DNA of 32,789 nt from JAVBKB01 sp031554275. Its GTDB lineage: Bacteria > Bacillota > Bacilli > JARBTR01. Below the pieces are notes generated by a model. That model was given only the letters and a program-made list of their open reading frames with translations. It searched no databases and had not been told where the DNA came from. The translations under genes and the position numbers were made by a program. Shown here piece by piece: positions 23,772-31,960 of the stretch; the first letter of the stretch is position 1; each line of letters begins with the position of its first letter. The stretch is from positions 1-32,789 of the forward strand of contig JAVBKB010000122.1 of the NCBI GenBank assembly GCA_031554275.1, read 5' to 3'.

Positions 23772-24926
23772 TTGAAACTCAGGGTAATGACTGTTTTCGG
23801 AACAAGACCTGAAGCTATTAAAATGGCCCCTCTTGTAAAAGAATTAGAAAAAAACAGTGATACAATTGAATCGATTGTAACTGTCACAGGGCAACATCGA
23901 GAGATGTTAGATCAAGTCTTGAATATTTTTGATATTGTCCCAAATTATGATTTGGATATTATGAAAGAACGTCAATCACTAATTGAATTAACATCTCGAT
24001 GTATAACGGGATTAGATGAAGTACTACAAAAGGTTAAACCCGATATAGTTCTAGTGCATGGTGATACTACTACTACATTTGTTGCGAGTCTAGCTGCTTT
24101 CTATAATGAAATACCGATTGGTCATGTCGAGGCGGGTTTAAGGACTTACGACATGTCCTCACCTTTCCCGGAGGAAGCCAATCGACAATTGACTGGTGTA
24201 ATGGCTAACATTCATTTTGCTCCCACTCAACAATCAAAGGAAAATCTATTGTTAGAAAACAAAAATATAACGAATATTTTTGTGACTGGTAATACAGCCA
24301 TTGATGCCCTGAAAACAACCGTCAGAAAAGACTACACTCATCCTATCATTGATCAATTGGGAAGTGATCGCCTAATCCTCATGACAGCACACCGTCGAGA
24401 GAATACTGGCACCCCAATGAAAAACATGTTTCGGGCAATCAAAAGACTAGTAGATAAGCATGAGGACGTTCAAGTTGTTTACCCAGTGCACTTAAATCCA
24501 GCTGTCAGAGAAATAGCTCATGATATTCTTGGTGAAGATCCTCGGATCAAGCTAATTGGACCTTTGGATGTTATTGACTTTCATAATATTGCTTCAAAAG
24601 CATACCTTATCCTAACGGATTCAGGTGGTGTTCAAGAAGAAGCACCTTCACTAGGAGTTCCCGTTCTTGTTCTGCGAAATACATCAGAACGACCTGAGGG
24701 TGTGAAAGCTGGCACGTTAAAGCTAGCTGGCACTGAAGAGGAAACAATCTTTAACCTAGCAGATGAACTTTTAACAAATAAAGCTGAATATGATAAAATG
24801 GCTAAAGCTTCAAATCCTTATGGGGACGGTCAAGCTTCAAAAAGAATCGTCGAAGCAATCCTATATCACACGGGCGTGCTTGAAAATAAACCCCAAGACA
24901 TTGGTGAAGAAGTGTTATTAGGGTAG
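23772..24926 (+). CDS. wecB: Non-hydrolysing UDP-N-acetylglucosamine 2-epimerase
   Basis: The 384-residue enzyme interconverts UDP-GlcNAc and UDP-ManNAc in the cytoplasm. It matches WecB/MnaA: TVFGTRPEAIKMAPLV at the N-terminus, VTGQHREML, LVHGDTTTTF near residue 95, GHVEAGLRTYD (H118), FPEEANRQL, TAHRRENTG, and TDSGGVQEEAPSLGVPVLVL with D283. The RxNTxRPEG region that follows is typical of the bacterial non-hydrolysing allosteric enzyme. The start is TTG, eight bases after AGGAGG. The product feeds wecC (8804-10063), and ManNAc itself is also needed for the usual teichoic acid linkage unit. It has its own promoter region and terminator. A second mnaA copy may exist elsewhere; this one looks dedicated to the cluster. 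Confidence 0.95.
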   Translation: MKLRVMTVFGTRPEAIKMAPLVKELEKNSDTIESIVTVTGQHREMLDQVLNIFDIVPNYDLDIMKERQSLIELTSRCITGLDEVLQKVKPDIVLVHGDTTTTFVASLAAFYNEIPIGHVEAGLRTYDMSSPFPEEANRQLTGVMANIHFAPTQQSKENLLLENKNITNIFVTGNTAIDALKTTVRKDYTHPIIDQLGSDRLILMTAHRRENTGTPMKNMFRAIKRLVDKHEDVQVVYPVHLNPAVREIAHDILGEDPRIKLIGPLDVIDFHNIASKAYLILTDSGGVQEEAPSLGVPVLVLRNTSERPEGVKAGTLKLAGTEEETIFNLADELLTNKAEYDKMAKASNPYGDGQASKRIVEAILYHTGVLENKPQDIGEEVLLG

Positions 24927-24935
24927 TACACAATT

Positions 24936-24976
24936 AAGGTGAAGTGAAAGTCGTATGACATTTGTTTCACCTTTTT
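24936..24976 (+). terminator. Terminator after wecB, right edge of the island
   Basis: AGGTGAAGTGAAAGTC (24937-24952) pairs with GACATTTGTTTCACCT (24957-24972) through 16 positions with three G-U pairs and one mismatch around a GTAT loop, followed by TTTTA. It faces the end of rsmI and mirrors the abrB terminator at the island's other edge. Confidence 0.82.
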
Positions 24977-25041
24977 AGTTCGTGCTATACTTTGCGAATC
25001 AGGAGATCAAACTGCTAGTTCCTGCTGCATCATTGGTTAGT

Positions 25042-25908
25042 TTATAATTGGTGGAATTGTTGATAGACTTCATTTCTCGGAAGATTGCGATCCTTCGCTA
25101 CCTGTTTGATAGCTTCAGTTGGTTTCGACCCCATTTGAATAAAGTGATTCACATGATCCAGAACGGACAGGTCCTGCCACCAAGTGATTGAATTTTCCTC
25201 CAAATTCATGTTGCCTTCCACCACAATTACAAATTCACCACGCAATTCCGTCTCTACAACCCAATCTCTTACTTCAACCAACTGACCTCGGATATACTCT
25301 TCAAATTTCTTTGATATTTCGCGAGCAATTGCAACTTTCCGATCTCCCATAACTTCTAACATTTGCTGAATTGTATCCTTCAATCGATGTGGTGCTTCAT
25401 AGAAAATCATTGTATTCTGTACTGCTTTCAGTTTCTCTAATTCCTGTAGCTTCTTTCCCTTATTTCGTTGTAGGAATCCATAGAAATAGAATGGCTGTGG
25501 GTCGAGCCCTGATGCCACTAATGCTGTGATGGCAGCATTCGCACCTGGTAGAGAAACGACTTTAATGCCATTGCTAATAGCAAGTATAGCAATTTCATAA
25601 CCTGGATCCGAGATTGCTGGCATTCCAGCGTCACTTACTATGGCGACTTGGCTACCAGAGAGTAATCTTGCGAGAATTTCTTCTCCTGCTTTTTTGAAAT
25701 TATGTTCATGGTAACTGAGTAGTGGGGTAGATATATTGAAATGATTGCAAAGCTTTTTTGTATTACGCGTATCTTCTGCAGCGATAAGATTTACCTCTTG
25801 CAGGATACGTACTGCACGGAATGTCATATCTTCCAAATTCCCAATCGGTGTCGGTACTATATACAGCACTGCCTCTTGTTCATTATGATAACTCTTCTGT
25901 TGCTGCAT
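25042..25908 (-). CDS. rsmI: 16S rRNA 2'-O-methyltransferase of C1402 (RsmI, YabC)
   Basis: The 288-residue tetrapyrrole-methylase-fold enzyme methylates the ribose of 16S rRNA C1402. The diagnostic YIVPTPIGNLEDMTFRAV lies near the start, with AAEDTRNTKKL, VAIVSDAGMPAISDPGY (SAM site), and FYFYGFLQRNKGKK, FYEAPHRLKDT. Length matches the family (about 290). AGGAGATATTAC precedes the ATG at 25908, which lies inside the 3' end of yazA (26-base overlap), so the two are probably translated in series. It is the last gene of the conserved minus-strand operon. In B. subtilis abrB follows directly on the other strand; here the polysaccharide island intervenes. Confidence 0.96.
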   Translation of the reverse strand: MQQQKSYHNEQEAVLYIVPTPIGNLEDMTFRAVRILQEVNLIAAEDTRNTKKLCNHFNISTPLLSYHEHNFKKAGEEILARLLSGSQVAIVSDAGMPAISDPGYEIAILAISNGIKVVSLPGANAAITALVASGLDPQPFYFYGFLQRNKGKKLQELEKLKAVQNTMIFYEAPHRLKDTIQQMLEVMGDRKVAIAREISKKFEEYIRGQLVEVRDWVVETELRGEFVIVVEGNMNLEENSITWWQDLSVLDHVNHFIQMGSKPTEAIKQVAKDRNLPRNEVYQQFHQL

Positions 25909-26182
25909 GTAATATCTCCTGTCTTTGCACCATTTGATTAATGTAAGCTAATTTCTCTTTTCGCACTAACTGTTTAAATTTCGCCTCAGCGCTCATCGCC
26001 TCGCTCTTTGTTGCAAACGTTTCGTAATACATCAATGTTACGGGTCTCTTACTTCGTGTATATTTTGCACCTAGCCCTGTGTTATGCTTTTCGATCCGCT
26101 TCTTAAGGTCATTTGTATAGCCCGCATAAAGGCTTTTGTCACAGCATTCAAGAACATAGAAATAATGGCTAACCGTTTCCAT
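25883..26182 (-). CDS. yazA: GIY-YIG nuclease domain protein YazA
   Basis: The 99-residue protein consists of a single GIY-YIG domain: HYFYVLECCDKSLYAGYTND holds the YV(9-11)YxG pattern, followed by KRIEKHNTGLGAKYTR with the conserved Arg, and EAMSAEAKFKQL with the Glu. The family is related to SLX1/UvrC nuclease domains, and the UPF0213 group has no firmly known role. A longer TTG start at 26203 is in frame, but B. subtilis YazA begins METN just before the domain, matching METVS at 26182 here. The start lies 14 bases inside trmN6 with no clear ribosome site, implying translational coupling. Confidence 0.92.
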   Translation of the reverse strand: METVSHYFYVLECCDKSLYAGYTNDLKKRIEKHNTGLGAKYTRSKRPVTLMYYETFATKSEAMSAEAKFKQLVRKEKLAYINQMVQRQEILHAATEELS

Positions 26183-26912
26183 TGATAATTTTGTCCATTT
26201 CAATTGTATATGTATTGTTATCTTGATAAACGATCAAGGGCTGCAAGGTTTTCAACCCAGGCTTTCCATCTTTAATGGCATCTATTAAGATCATATTAGC
26301 GTCTTTATTTGCTTTTGGATATACAAACTGCAGTCTTTTGGGTTCAAGCCGATGCTGACGCATAAGCAGCAGCAATTCGATAAGCCTAGCTGGCCGGTGT
26401 ACCAAGCTCAACTTTCCACCTTGCTTCAAAAGTTGGCTGCTAACACGAATAACATCTTCAAGTGTACACTTCACTTCATGTCTAGCTATTGTGAAATGTT
26501 CGTTCATATTCTTTTCAGAAGCTGGTAGGTTTGAAAAATAGGGAGGATTACAGGTAACGACTTCATATTTTTCAAAACCAAGTAATGTACAAGCTTGGTT
26601 GAGATCGGCATGAATCATCCGAATCTGGCTAGTAAGCTGATTATAGGCAATACTCCTTGCTGCCATATCAAATAGCCTTTCTTGAATCTCCACACCAATA
26701 ATATTTGCTTTTGTCCGCTTACTTAAAAAAAGCGGGATAGCACCATTACCCGCACACAGGTCAACAATATTTCCACTATGAAGCGGCAGGTAAGTGAAAT
26801 TAGCAAGTAAGACCGCGTCCAGTGAAAAAGAAAATACCGATGGGCTTTGGATAATTTTTAACGACTCTCCCAATAAATGATCTAATCTTTCATCTTGTTT
26901 GAGAAAATGCAT
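26169..26912 (-). CDS. trmN6: tRNA1(Val) adenine-37 N6-methyltransferase family protein (YabB/TrmN6)
   Basis: The 247-residue SAM-dependent methyltransferase has a class I fold: IVDLCAGNGAIPLFLS is motif I, IGVEIQERLFDMAARS motif II, and VVTCNPPYFSN carries the NPPY catalytic motif of N6-adenine or glutamine methylases. FSFSLDAVLLANF near the start is characteristic of YabB/TrmN6 proteins, which modify A37 of tRNA-Val. The start was set at ATG 26912 (MHFLKQDERLDHLL) because GGAG lies just before it and the family begins there; an in-frame TTG at 26930 is less likely. It lies between yabA and yazA as in Bacillus. Confidence 0.93.
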   Translation of the reverse strand: MHFLKQDERLDHLLGESLKIIQSPSVFSFSLDAVLLANFTYLPLHSGNIVDLCAGNGAIPLFLSKRTKANIIGVEIQERLFDMAARSIAYNQLTSQIRMIHADLNQACTLLGFEKYEVVTCNPPYFSNLPASEKNMNEHFTIARHEVKCTLEDVIRVSSQLLKQGGKLSLVHRPARLIELLLLMRQHRLEPKRLQFVYPKANKDANMILIDAIKDGKPGLKTLQPLIVYQDNNTYTIEMDKIINGNG

Positions 26913-26942
26913 TTGTCTACTCCAAGTCAAAAAGCCTTTCCA

Positions 26943-27311
26943 TTAATTCGGAAAAGACTTTGATTTTTTATTTAGAAAAGGTGTGCAAAACAAACAATCG
27001 TCTTTCCTGGGTCTTCCAAACTGGTCATTGCAAATATGAAATCCGTCATCATAGAGCTTTGCTAAATTTGTATATGCTGCGCTTTCTTCCAAGTTTAAAG
27101 CGGATATGTCTGTTGTGCTAATACTTTGTGGATTTTGATCCGAGAAAACCTGTTGCAGATGGTTGCGTAGGTTTGCATTCTCTGCTTGTAATTTATTGTT
27201 TTCTTCAATTAATGCCGATAGCTGTTCGCTAATAACCACAAGCTTTGAATGCATATTATCACTTTGTGCTTCTAATTGCTGAACTGCATCAAATAAGTCT
27301 TTTTTTTTCAT
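26943..27311 (-). CDS. yabA: Replication initiation control protein YabA
   Basis: The 122-residue product has an N-terminal leucine-zipper-like coiled coil (about 5-60, KKKDLFDAVQQLEAQSDNM and LIEENNKLQAENANLRNHL) that forms the tetramer. After a flexible linker comes a C-terminal zinc module with H-x-C (FHICNDQFG) and CLFC. In B. subtilis YabA binds DnaA and the clamp DnaN to limit initiation at oriC, and it sits in this same gene order. AAGGAGTATTTT precedes the ATG. The ATG is followed by nine A in a row (three Lys codons), a site where slippage could occur. Identity is secure. Confidence 0.95.
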   Translation of the reverse strand: MKKKDLFDAVQQLEAQSDNMHSKLVVISEQLSALIEENNKLQAENANLRNHLQQVFSDQNPQSISTTDISALNLEESAAYTNLAKLYDDGFHICNDQFGRPRKDDCLFCTPFLNKKSKSFPN

Positions 27312-27332
27312 AAAATACTCCTTAGTTGACTC

Positions 27333-28157
27333 TTAATGACGTGATTTCTTACTTGAAGGGCTGGTATGAACAAGTTCATCTAACGAGTATTCTACCACGC
27401 GTTCCTGCTCGGTTAGCGAGACTTGCATAATCCTCTCCAAAATATTGAGTCCAATTACTTCGCCGTATCCATCTGGAGTATTGATTTCGTCACCAATATC
27501 AGGCATCAATTCTTTCAAAATTTCATAGTCATCGTTTTCATATTTAAGGCAACACATCAAGCGACCGCAGATCCCTGAAATTTTTGTTGGGTTTAATGAT
27601 AAGCTTTGATCCTTTGCCATTTTGATTGAAACAGGTTCAAAATCTCCAAGGAAAGTTGAACAACAAAGCATTCGACCACATGGTCCAATTCCACCAAGCA
27701 TTTTCGCTTCATCACGAACACCAATCTGTCGAAGCTCAATGCGTGTTCGGAAAATGTTTGCTAAATCTTTCACAAGCTCACGGAAATCCACTCTACCTTC
27801 TGCTGTGAAATAGAATGCAAGCTTACTTTTGTCGAAAGCATATTCAACATCAACTAGATTCATTTCAAGCTTATGCTCAACTGTTTTCCTTGCGCAGGTT
27901 TCAAATGCTTCCTTAGCAAGTATTTTGTTTTCCTCAATACTTCGAAGATCCTTATGATTAGCGACACGTATTACCTTTTTCAGGGGTAATATAACATCCG
28001 CCTTATCAACTTCTTTAGTGGGCAGTACGGCATAACCAAGTTCAAGCCCACGGACTGTTTCAACAATCACTGCTTGATCTCTTTTTATTTGAAATTTATT
28101 TGGGTCAAAATAATAAATTTTGCCAACCTTCTTAAATCTAACACCGACTACTTCCAT
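27333..28157 (-). CDS. ricT: RicT (YaaT), PSP1-domain regulator of RNA processing and sporulation
   Basis: The 274-residue PSP1-type protein begins MEVVGVRFKKVGKIYYFDP and has conserved cysteine clusters GGIGPCGRMLCCSTFLGD and GICGRLMCCLKYEND. These provide the Fe-S ligands known for the RicA-RicF-RicT complex. That complex assists RNase Y in mRNA maturation and is needed for competence, biofilm formation and sporulation in B. subtilis. An adjacent in-frame TTG at 28160 is equally possible: AGGAGG stands 8 bases from the TTG and 11 from the ATG, and B. subtilis YaaT has one residue between Met and EVVG, which would fit the TTG. It is placed between holB and yabA as in Bacillus. Confidence 0.94.
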   Translation of the reverse strand: MEVVGVRFKKVGKIYYFDPNKFQIKRDQAVIVETVRGLELGYAVLPTKEVDKADVILPLKKVIRVANHKDLRSIEENKILAKEAFETCARKTVEHKLEMNLVDVEYAFDKSKLAFYFTAEGRVDFRELVKDLANIFRTRIELRQIGVRDEAKMLGGIGPCGRMLCCSTFLGDFEPVSIKMAKDQSLSLNPTKISGICGRLMCCLKYENDDYEILKELMPDIGDEINTPDGYGEVIGLNILERIMQVSLTEQERVVEYSLDELVHTSPSSKKSRH

Positions 28158-28192
28158 CAAGAATTATTCCTCCTGAAATTGTTAGTAACAAT

Positions 28193-29212
28193 CTATTGCA
28201 ATCTTATCACAAGTTGTTCAAGTAAAAGTTGTTGATTTGTATTTGCTTGAAGTTTGCTTTTCGCCTCAAGTATTCTTGTTAACTTCTCAGCCAGTTTCAT
28301 TTCAGAGAATCCAAAGGCAATTTCATCATCAATTTCAAACCCTTTTAAAGCATTATTTTCATCATTTCCAAGTCGCTTTGCTAATAACCCCTTGAATAAG
28401 TACAACAAAATATCCAAACCCTGACTTGCTTGTTGCCGATCTTTAAAATGGCCAATCCAATCCTCTTGTATAACAATCATCGATGCAGTAGCAATTTCAG
28501 AATTCTTTATTTCAGATCCACCAGTCTTACGATTGGGGTGTAAGGTTTTAAATATTCTAACTACAATTCCTAAAGCTTCCGAAAACCATTCATCCTGACT
28601 CAACTGCCGAGCATCTTCAACACTATTTGTCATATTAGCCAACAGATTTGCTTTTGAAGAGGAAATACCTGTTTCAATTAGTTGATGAATAACCTCCGCT
28701 TTACTGAGTGGTCGAAACGAGACAACCTGACAGCGAGAAATAATTGTTGGCAGCAACTGATGAATGCTTGAAGTTAATAGAATTATATAGGTATTTTCAA
28801 ATGGCTCCTCCAGATATTTGAGCAGGCTATTCGCTGCTGAAGCAGTCATTTTGTCAGCTTGATTGATGATATATAGTTTCTGACCCGATTCAATCGACTT
28901 CTTTTGAAATTCTTCTTGCAAAAACTTAATTTGTTCCTTCTTAATCGATTGCCCATCCGGCGAGATGCTATACACATTTGGGTGATTGTTCGATGAAATA
29001 CGTTGACATTCCAAACAGCTACAATCCGCTTCACTAATATTGGATTGATTGCAGAAAATAAGCTGTGCCATTCGCAACGCCATCTCCTGCTTACCAGTAC
29101 CTCGTTCGCCCTCAAAAAGATATGCGTGTCCAAGGCGATCTTTCCGCAAGCTATTTGTTATTAAAGTCCAAACCTCTGGCTGCAATGTTGCTATATTCAT
29201 CGAATTTCTCAC
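28193..29212 (-). CDS. holB: DNA polymerase III delta prime subunit
   Basis: The 339-residue AAA+ clamp-loader subunit has GHAYLFEGERGTGKQEMA as its P-loop region, a zinc knuckle with Cys residues in ADCSCLECQR, and IINQADKMTASAANSLLKYLE (Walker B and sensor 1 area). IISRCQVVSFRPL follows as in the SRC motif. It opens the DnaN ring with tau and delta. Length is close to B. subtilis HolB (about 330). The start is GTG at 29212, eight bases after TAGGAAG; the ATG four codons inside is too far from it. In B. subtilis yaaR lies between darA and holB, but here only 73 bases separate them, so yaaR is missing. Confidence 0.93.
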   Translation of the reverse strand: MRNSMNIATLQPEVWTLITNSLRKDRLGHAYLFEGERGTGKQEMALRMAQLIFCNQSNISEADCSCLECQRISSNNHPNVYSISPDGQSIKKEQIKFLQEEFQKKSIESGQKLYIINQADKMTASAANSLLKYLEEPFENTYIILLTSSIHQLLPTIISRCQVVSFRPLSKAEVIHQLIETGISSSKANLLANMTNSVEDARQLSQDEWFSEALGIVVRIFKTLHPNRKTGGSEIKNSEIATASMIVIQEDWIGHFKDRQQASQGLDILLYLFKGLLAKRLGNDENNALKGFEIDDEIAFGFSEMKLAEKLTRILEAKSKLQANTNQQLLLEQLVIRLQ

Positions 29213-29286
29213 AATAATTACTTCCTAATTCTATAATGTTATCAACTACATACATTTTGACAAGTGCTCTTGTTAATCAACAACAT

Positions 29287-29613
29287 TTAAAATTTGTAAA
29301 AGTGATCAACTGGTAGTACAAATACAGTTGCTCCGCCAACTCTTACCTCTATCGGAAAAGTGACAAATGCCTCTGAATTACCCATTGGTGAAATCGGAGA
29401 AACCAATTGATCCCTTGACTTACTATTATCCTTAATGAACGAAAGAAGCTCCTCTACTCGTTCTTCATCCGCACCAACCATGATAGTTGTGTTGCCTTCT
29501 TTCAGAAATCCGCCTGAAGTTGCCAACTTCGTTACTTGAAAGCGGTTTTCAATCAAAACAGTAATTAAATTAGCGCTATCACTATCGTGCACAATTGCGA
29601 TGATCATCTTCAT
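29287..29613 (-). CDS. darA: Cyclic di-AMP receptor DarA (YaaQ), PII-like
   Basis: The 108-residue PII-like protein begins MKMIIAIVHDSDS and carries VTKLATSGGFLKEGNTTIM, the glycine-rich loop that binds c-di-AMP, and ends with VEVRVGG-type GGATVFVLPVDHFYKF. Family members form trimers and are thought to relay c-di-AMP levels. The start was placed at ATG 29613 because GGGAG is ten bases away, whereas the GTG at 29622 is one base from it. The gene begins six bases after the tmk stop, so the two share a transcript. Confidence 0.94.
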   Translation of the reverse strand: MKMIIAIVHDSDSANLITVLIENRFQVTKLATSGGFLKEGNTTIMVGADEERVEELLSFIKDNSKSRDQLVSPISPMGNSEAFVTFPIEVRVGGATVFVLPVDHFYKF

Positions 29614-29618
29614 ACTGT

Positions 29619-30263
29619 TCACTCTCCCTTTTGTTTGAAAAATTTTAAAATAAGCTGCAATGCATCTTCTAGTACTTTCTCGAACTCTTGATTCGCATTA
29701 ACTACTTTAATGCGCTCAGGATATTTATTCACAAGTATTTGATAACCTTCAAACACTTTCTGATGAAACTCCAACTTTTCCAAATCAAGTCGATTGACCT
29801 CATCTGGCTTGCGGTTCTGACTAATCCTCGCTAGACCAATCTTTGGGTCAAGCATCAAGAAAAGTGACAAATCTGGCATTGTGCCCTGAATAGCAAACTG
29901 GTTAATTTGAAAAACCTCATCAATTCCCAAACCTCGCGCATGACCTTGGTAAGCTAATGAGCTATCAACAAATCGGTCGCAAAGAATATTGTTACCAGAT
30001 TGCAGCGTTGGTAGGATCTTTTCTGTAAGGTGCTGTCTACGAGCTGCGGCATATAGCAACGCCTCAGTGTGTGCGTCCATCGCTGTATTCTTCGGATTTA
30101 ATATGACATGTCGAATTTGTTCAGCAATATCAATCCCACCTGGTTCCCTTGTACGTTCAAACGAGTAACCCGCTTGCTGCAATCTTTCAGCCAATGCTGT
30201 TTGGATTGCCGTTTTCCCAGCACCATCAGGACCTTCGATGGTAATAAAAACGCCTATTTCCAT
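29619..30263 (-). CDS. tmk: Thymidylate kinase
   Basis: The 214-residue enzyme phosphorylates dTMP to dTDP. The P-loop is IEGPDGAGKT (residues 9-18), ERTREPGG is the dTMP-binding DR-type loop region, and CDRFVDSSLAYQGHARGLG is the typical second motif with the LID following. Three in-frame ATGs compete: 30284, 30275 and 30263. AGGATG before 30263 and the family N-terminus (a few residues ahead of FITIEGP) favour 30263, though the first ATG follows the promoter directly and could give a leaderless longer form. It leads the operon tmk-darA-holB-ricT-yabA and onward. Confidence 0.94.
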   Translation of the reverse strand: MEIGVFITIEGPDGAGKTAIQTALAERLQQAGYSFERTREPGGIDIAEQIRHVILNPKNTAMDAHTEALLYAAARRQHLTEKILPTLQSGNNILCDRFVDSSLAYQGHARGLGIDEVFQINQFAIQGTMPDLSLFLMLDPKIGLARISQNRKPDEVNRLDLEKLEFHQKVFEGYQILVNKYPERIKVVNANQEFEKVLEDALQLILKFFKQKGE

Positions 30264-30293
30264 TTTTGTAATCATCCTATTCATAATAGTTTG

Positions 30294-30302
30294 ATTATAT
30301 CA
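30294..30302 (-). promoter_or_regulatory. Extended -10 promoter of the tmk operon
   Basis: On the minus strand TGATATAAT gives a TGn extended -10 with consensus TATAAT. No good -35 lies 17 bases upstream, which is common for extended -10 promoters. It stands about 30 bases before the preferred tmk start. Confidence 0.55.
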
Positions 30303-30360
30303 TAAATCAATCATAATTTTCTGATAATCACGATATGACCATCATATTTTTTATCTAAAG

Positions 30361-31761
30361 TCAGATATTATAAACTTGTATTTGCTTTTCAGTTAGGCGT
30401 TCTCCGCCATGAAAATGCCAACCAGATTCGACGAGCTTTTCTAGTTCAGCAACAGTATTTGGTTGAATGATTTCTCCACGCAGAACTAATGGGACTCCTG
30501 GAGGATAAGGTGTTATTGTTTCTGATGAGATGCCTCCAATAGCTGATGTGAACGAGACAAACTTGCCTGCCAGTTTATCCATTTCAGAGAAAGATAACGC
30601 CAACTCAGACAATACTCGGGGACTTAGAGGAACGGTTACTGCTTCGCCTTTTGCTTTTTCGAGCGTTTCGCCATCTTGTCTTATTTGGTCAGTTGCTCGC
30701 TTTATACTCTCTATGATTTCTATAAAGGAAAACGGCTGCCCCCACTTCAACAAAGGTAGAATCATAAGAACTCGCTTTTCATCCGCTAATTCAGTAAATA
30801 CTGCCTGTGCTTCAAGCAACTTCTGCAATTGAAACCCAGTTACTGACCGTGATTGAACAAGAATTTTCAAAGGGTCATTAGATTGAAAAGCAGTAATTTC
30901 TTCATTTTCATTTAGGTCAGTTACAAATCTATTGCTCTGATCGATTGTATAAGCGACATCCTCAGACGAGAAATCTGCAATATAAGCGCGAGCGCAATCC
31001 AGTGAGAGCATTAACAGATAGGAAGGGCTGCTTGACTGTAGCATTGTTAAATACAATTTGACACGAATAGGATCAATGTTCTGTTCCTTCACATGTAGAA
31101 ATGATGCCATAGTCATAGCGGGTAGCGTTTTGTGTGCGGATTGGACAACAATATCTGCACCTGCTTCTACCGCTGAAATCGGGAACGGCTTACCGAGAAC
31201 AAAATGGGCACCATGCGCCTCATCCACTAACACAACTATTCCCACAGAATGCGCAAACTCGATAATGGCGCGAATATCATACGTGAAACCTTCATAGTCA
31301 GGATAAGTAAGAATGACTGCTTTGATTCGTGGGAATTTGACCACAGCATCCATTATTATTGAAGTATCTATTTTAATATCTGTAAAATAAATAGGATTGG
31401 CATCCACTAAGGCAAGTCCGTTTGTAATTGATTTATGGCAATTTCGTTGCACCAAAACTTGGTCACCTCTTCCCAAAGTAGCAAGAATCATAGCTAGATT
31501 ACCCACCGTCGATCCATTTACAAGGAAGAAACTCTGATCAGCACCGTAAGTCTCTGCCAGTAACCGCTCCGCCTCTAGAATCGCACCTGATGGTGCGTGT
31601 AAATCATCTAGACCAGTCACCTCCGTTAAGTCATAGGGCAGAATACTTGCAAATGCATTCGGAAGAAAGCCCTTCACAAGACCTTTATGACCAGGGACGT
31701 GCAAGGATATTGGATTTTTCTGAATATGTGACGTTGAAACCTCTTTTAAAGGAATCCGCAT
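30361..31761 (-). CDS. yaaO: PLP-dependent Orn/Lys/Arg decarboxylase family protein (YaaO-like)
   Basis: The 466-residue fold-type I PLP enzyme begins near SLHVPGHKG, the family's opening motif. It has FFLVNGSTVGNLAMI (phosphate-binding loop), VVLVDEAHGAHFVLG with the ring-stacking region and Asp, and SAHKTLPAM with Schiff-base K211. The C-terminal ETITPYPPGVPLVLRGE matches the OKR_DC_1_C domain. It lacks the wing domain of the larger enterobacterial decarboxylases, as do B. subtilis YaaO and SpeA. The substrate (arginine, lysine or ornithine) cannot be read out. GAGGT favours ATG 31761 over TTG 31767. A TATAAT lies on the minus strand at 31808-31803. It stands before tmk as in Bacillus, with xpaC and yaaN missing. 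Confidence 0.9.
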   Translation of the reverse strand: MRIPLKEVSTSHIQKNPISLHVPGHKGLVKGFLPNAFASILPYDLTEVTGLDDLHAPSGAILEAERLLAETYGADQSFFLVNGSTVGNLAMILATLGRGDQVLVQRNCHKSITNGLALVDANPIYFTDIKIDTSIIMDAVVKFPRIKAVILTYPDYEGFTYDIRAIIEFAHSVGIVVLVDEAHGAHFVLGKPFPISAVEAGADIVVQSAHKTLPAMTMASFLHVKEQNIDPIRVKLYLTMLQSSSPSYLLMLSLDCARAYIADFSSEDVAYTIDQSNRFVTDLNENEEITAFQSNDPLKILVQSRSVTGFQLQKLLEAQAVFTELADEKRVLMILPLLKWGQPFSFIEIIESIKRATDQIRQDGETLEKAKGEAVTVPLSPRVLSELALSFSEMDKLAGKFVSFTSAIGGISSETITPYPPGVPLVLRGEIIQPNTVAELEKLVESGWHFHGGERLTEKQIQVYNI

Positions 31762-31852
31762 TTTCAAACCTCTACTTCTACTTCCATAATACTTTTCATT
31801 CCATTATAAAATATTAAACTAAATCTATGTAGAAATATAGAATAAGAATCCA

Positions 31853-31898
31853 AAAACTAAAGCCCCAGAGAAGATTCCCTCTCTGAAGCTTTAGTTTT
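31853..31898 (-). terminator. Terminator of csfB
   Basis: AAAACTAAAGC and CAGAGA on one arm pair with TCTCTG and GCTTTAGTTTT on the other, interrupted by two unpaired bases, with TTTTTGG following on the minus strand. It separates the forespore gene csfB from the decarboxylase gene. Confidence 0.82.
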
Positions 31899-31960
31899 GA
31901 CAATTCGTATTTGCAAACAATTACTATACGCAAAATCATCTCACTCATTTCATTTTGAAG

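Noticed and set aside
5057..24926. Search for transposase, integrase or direct repeats at the island edges
   Set aside because: No such gene and no clear flanking repeats were seen, so a transposon or prophage origin is not supported.
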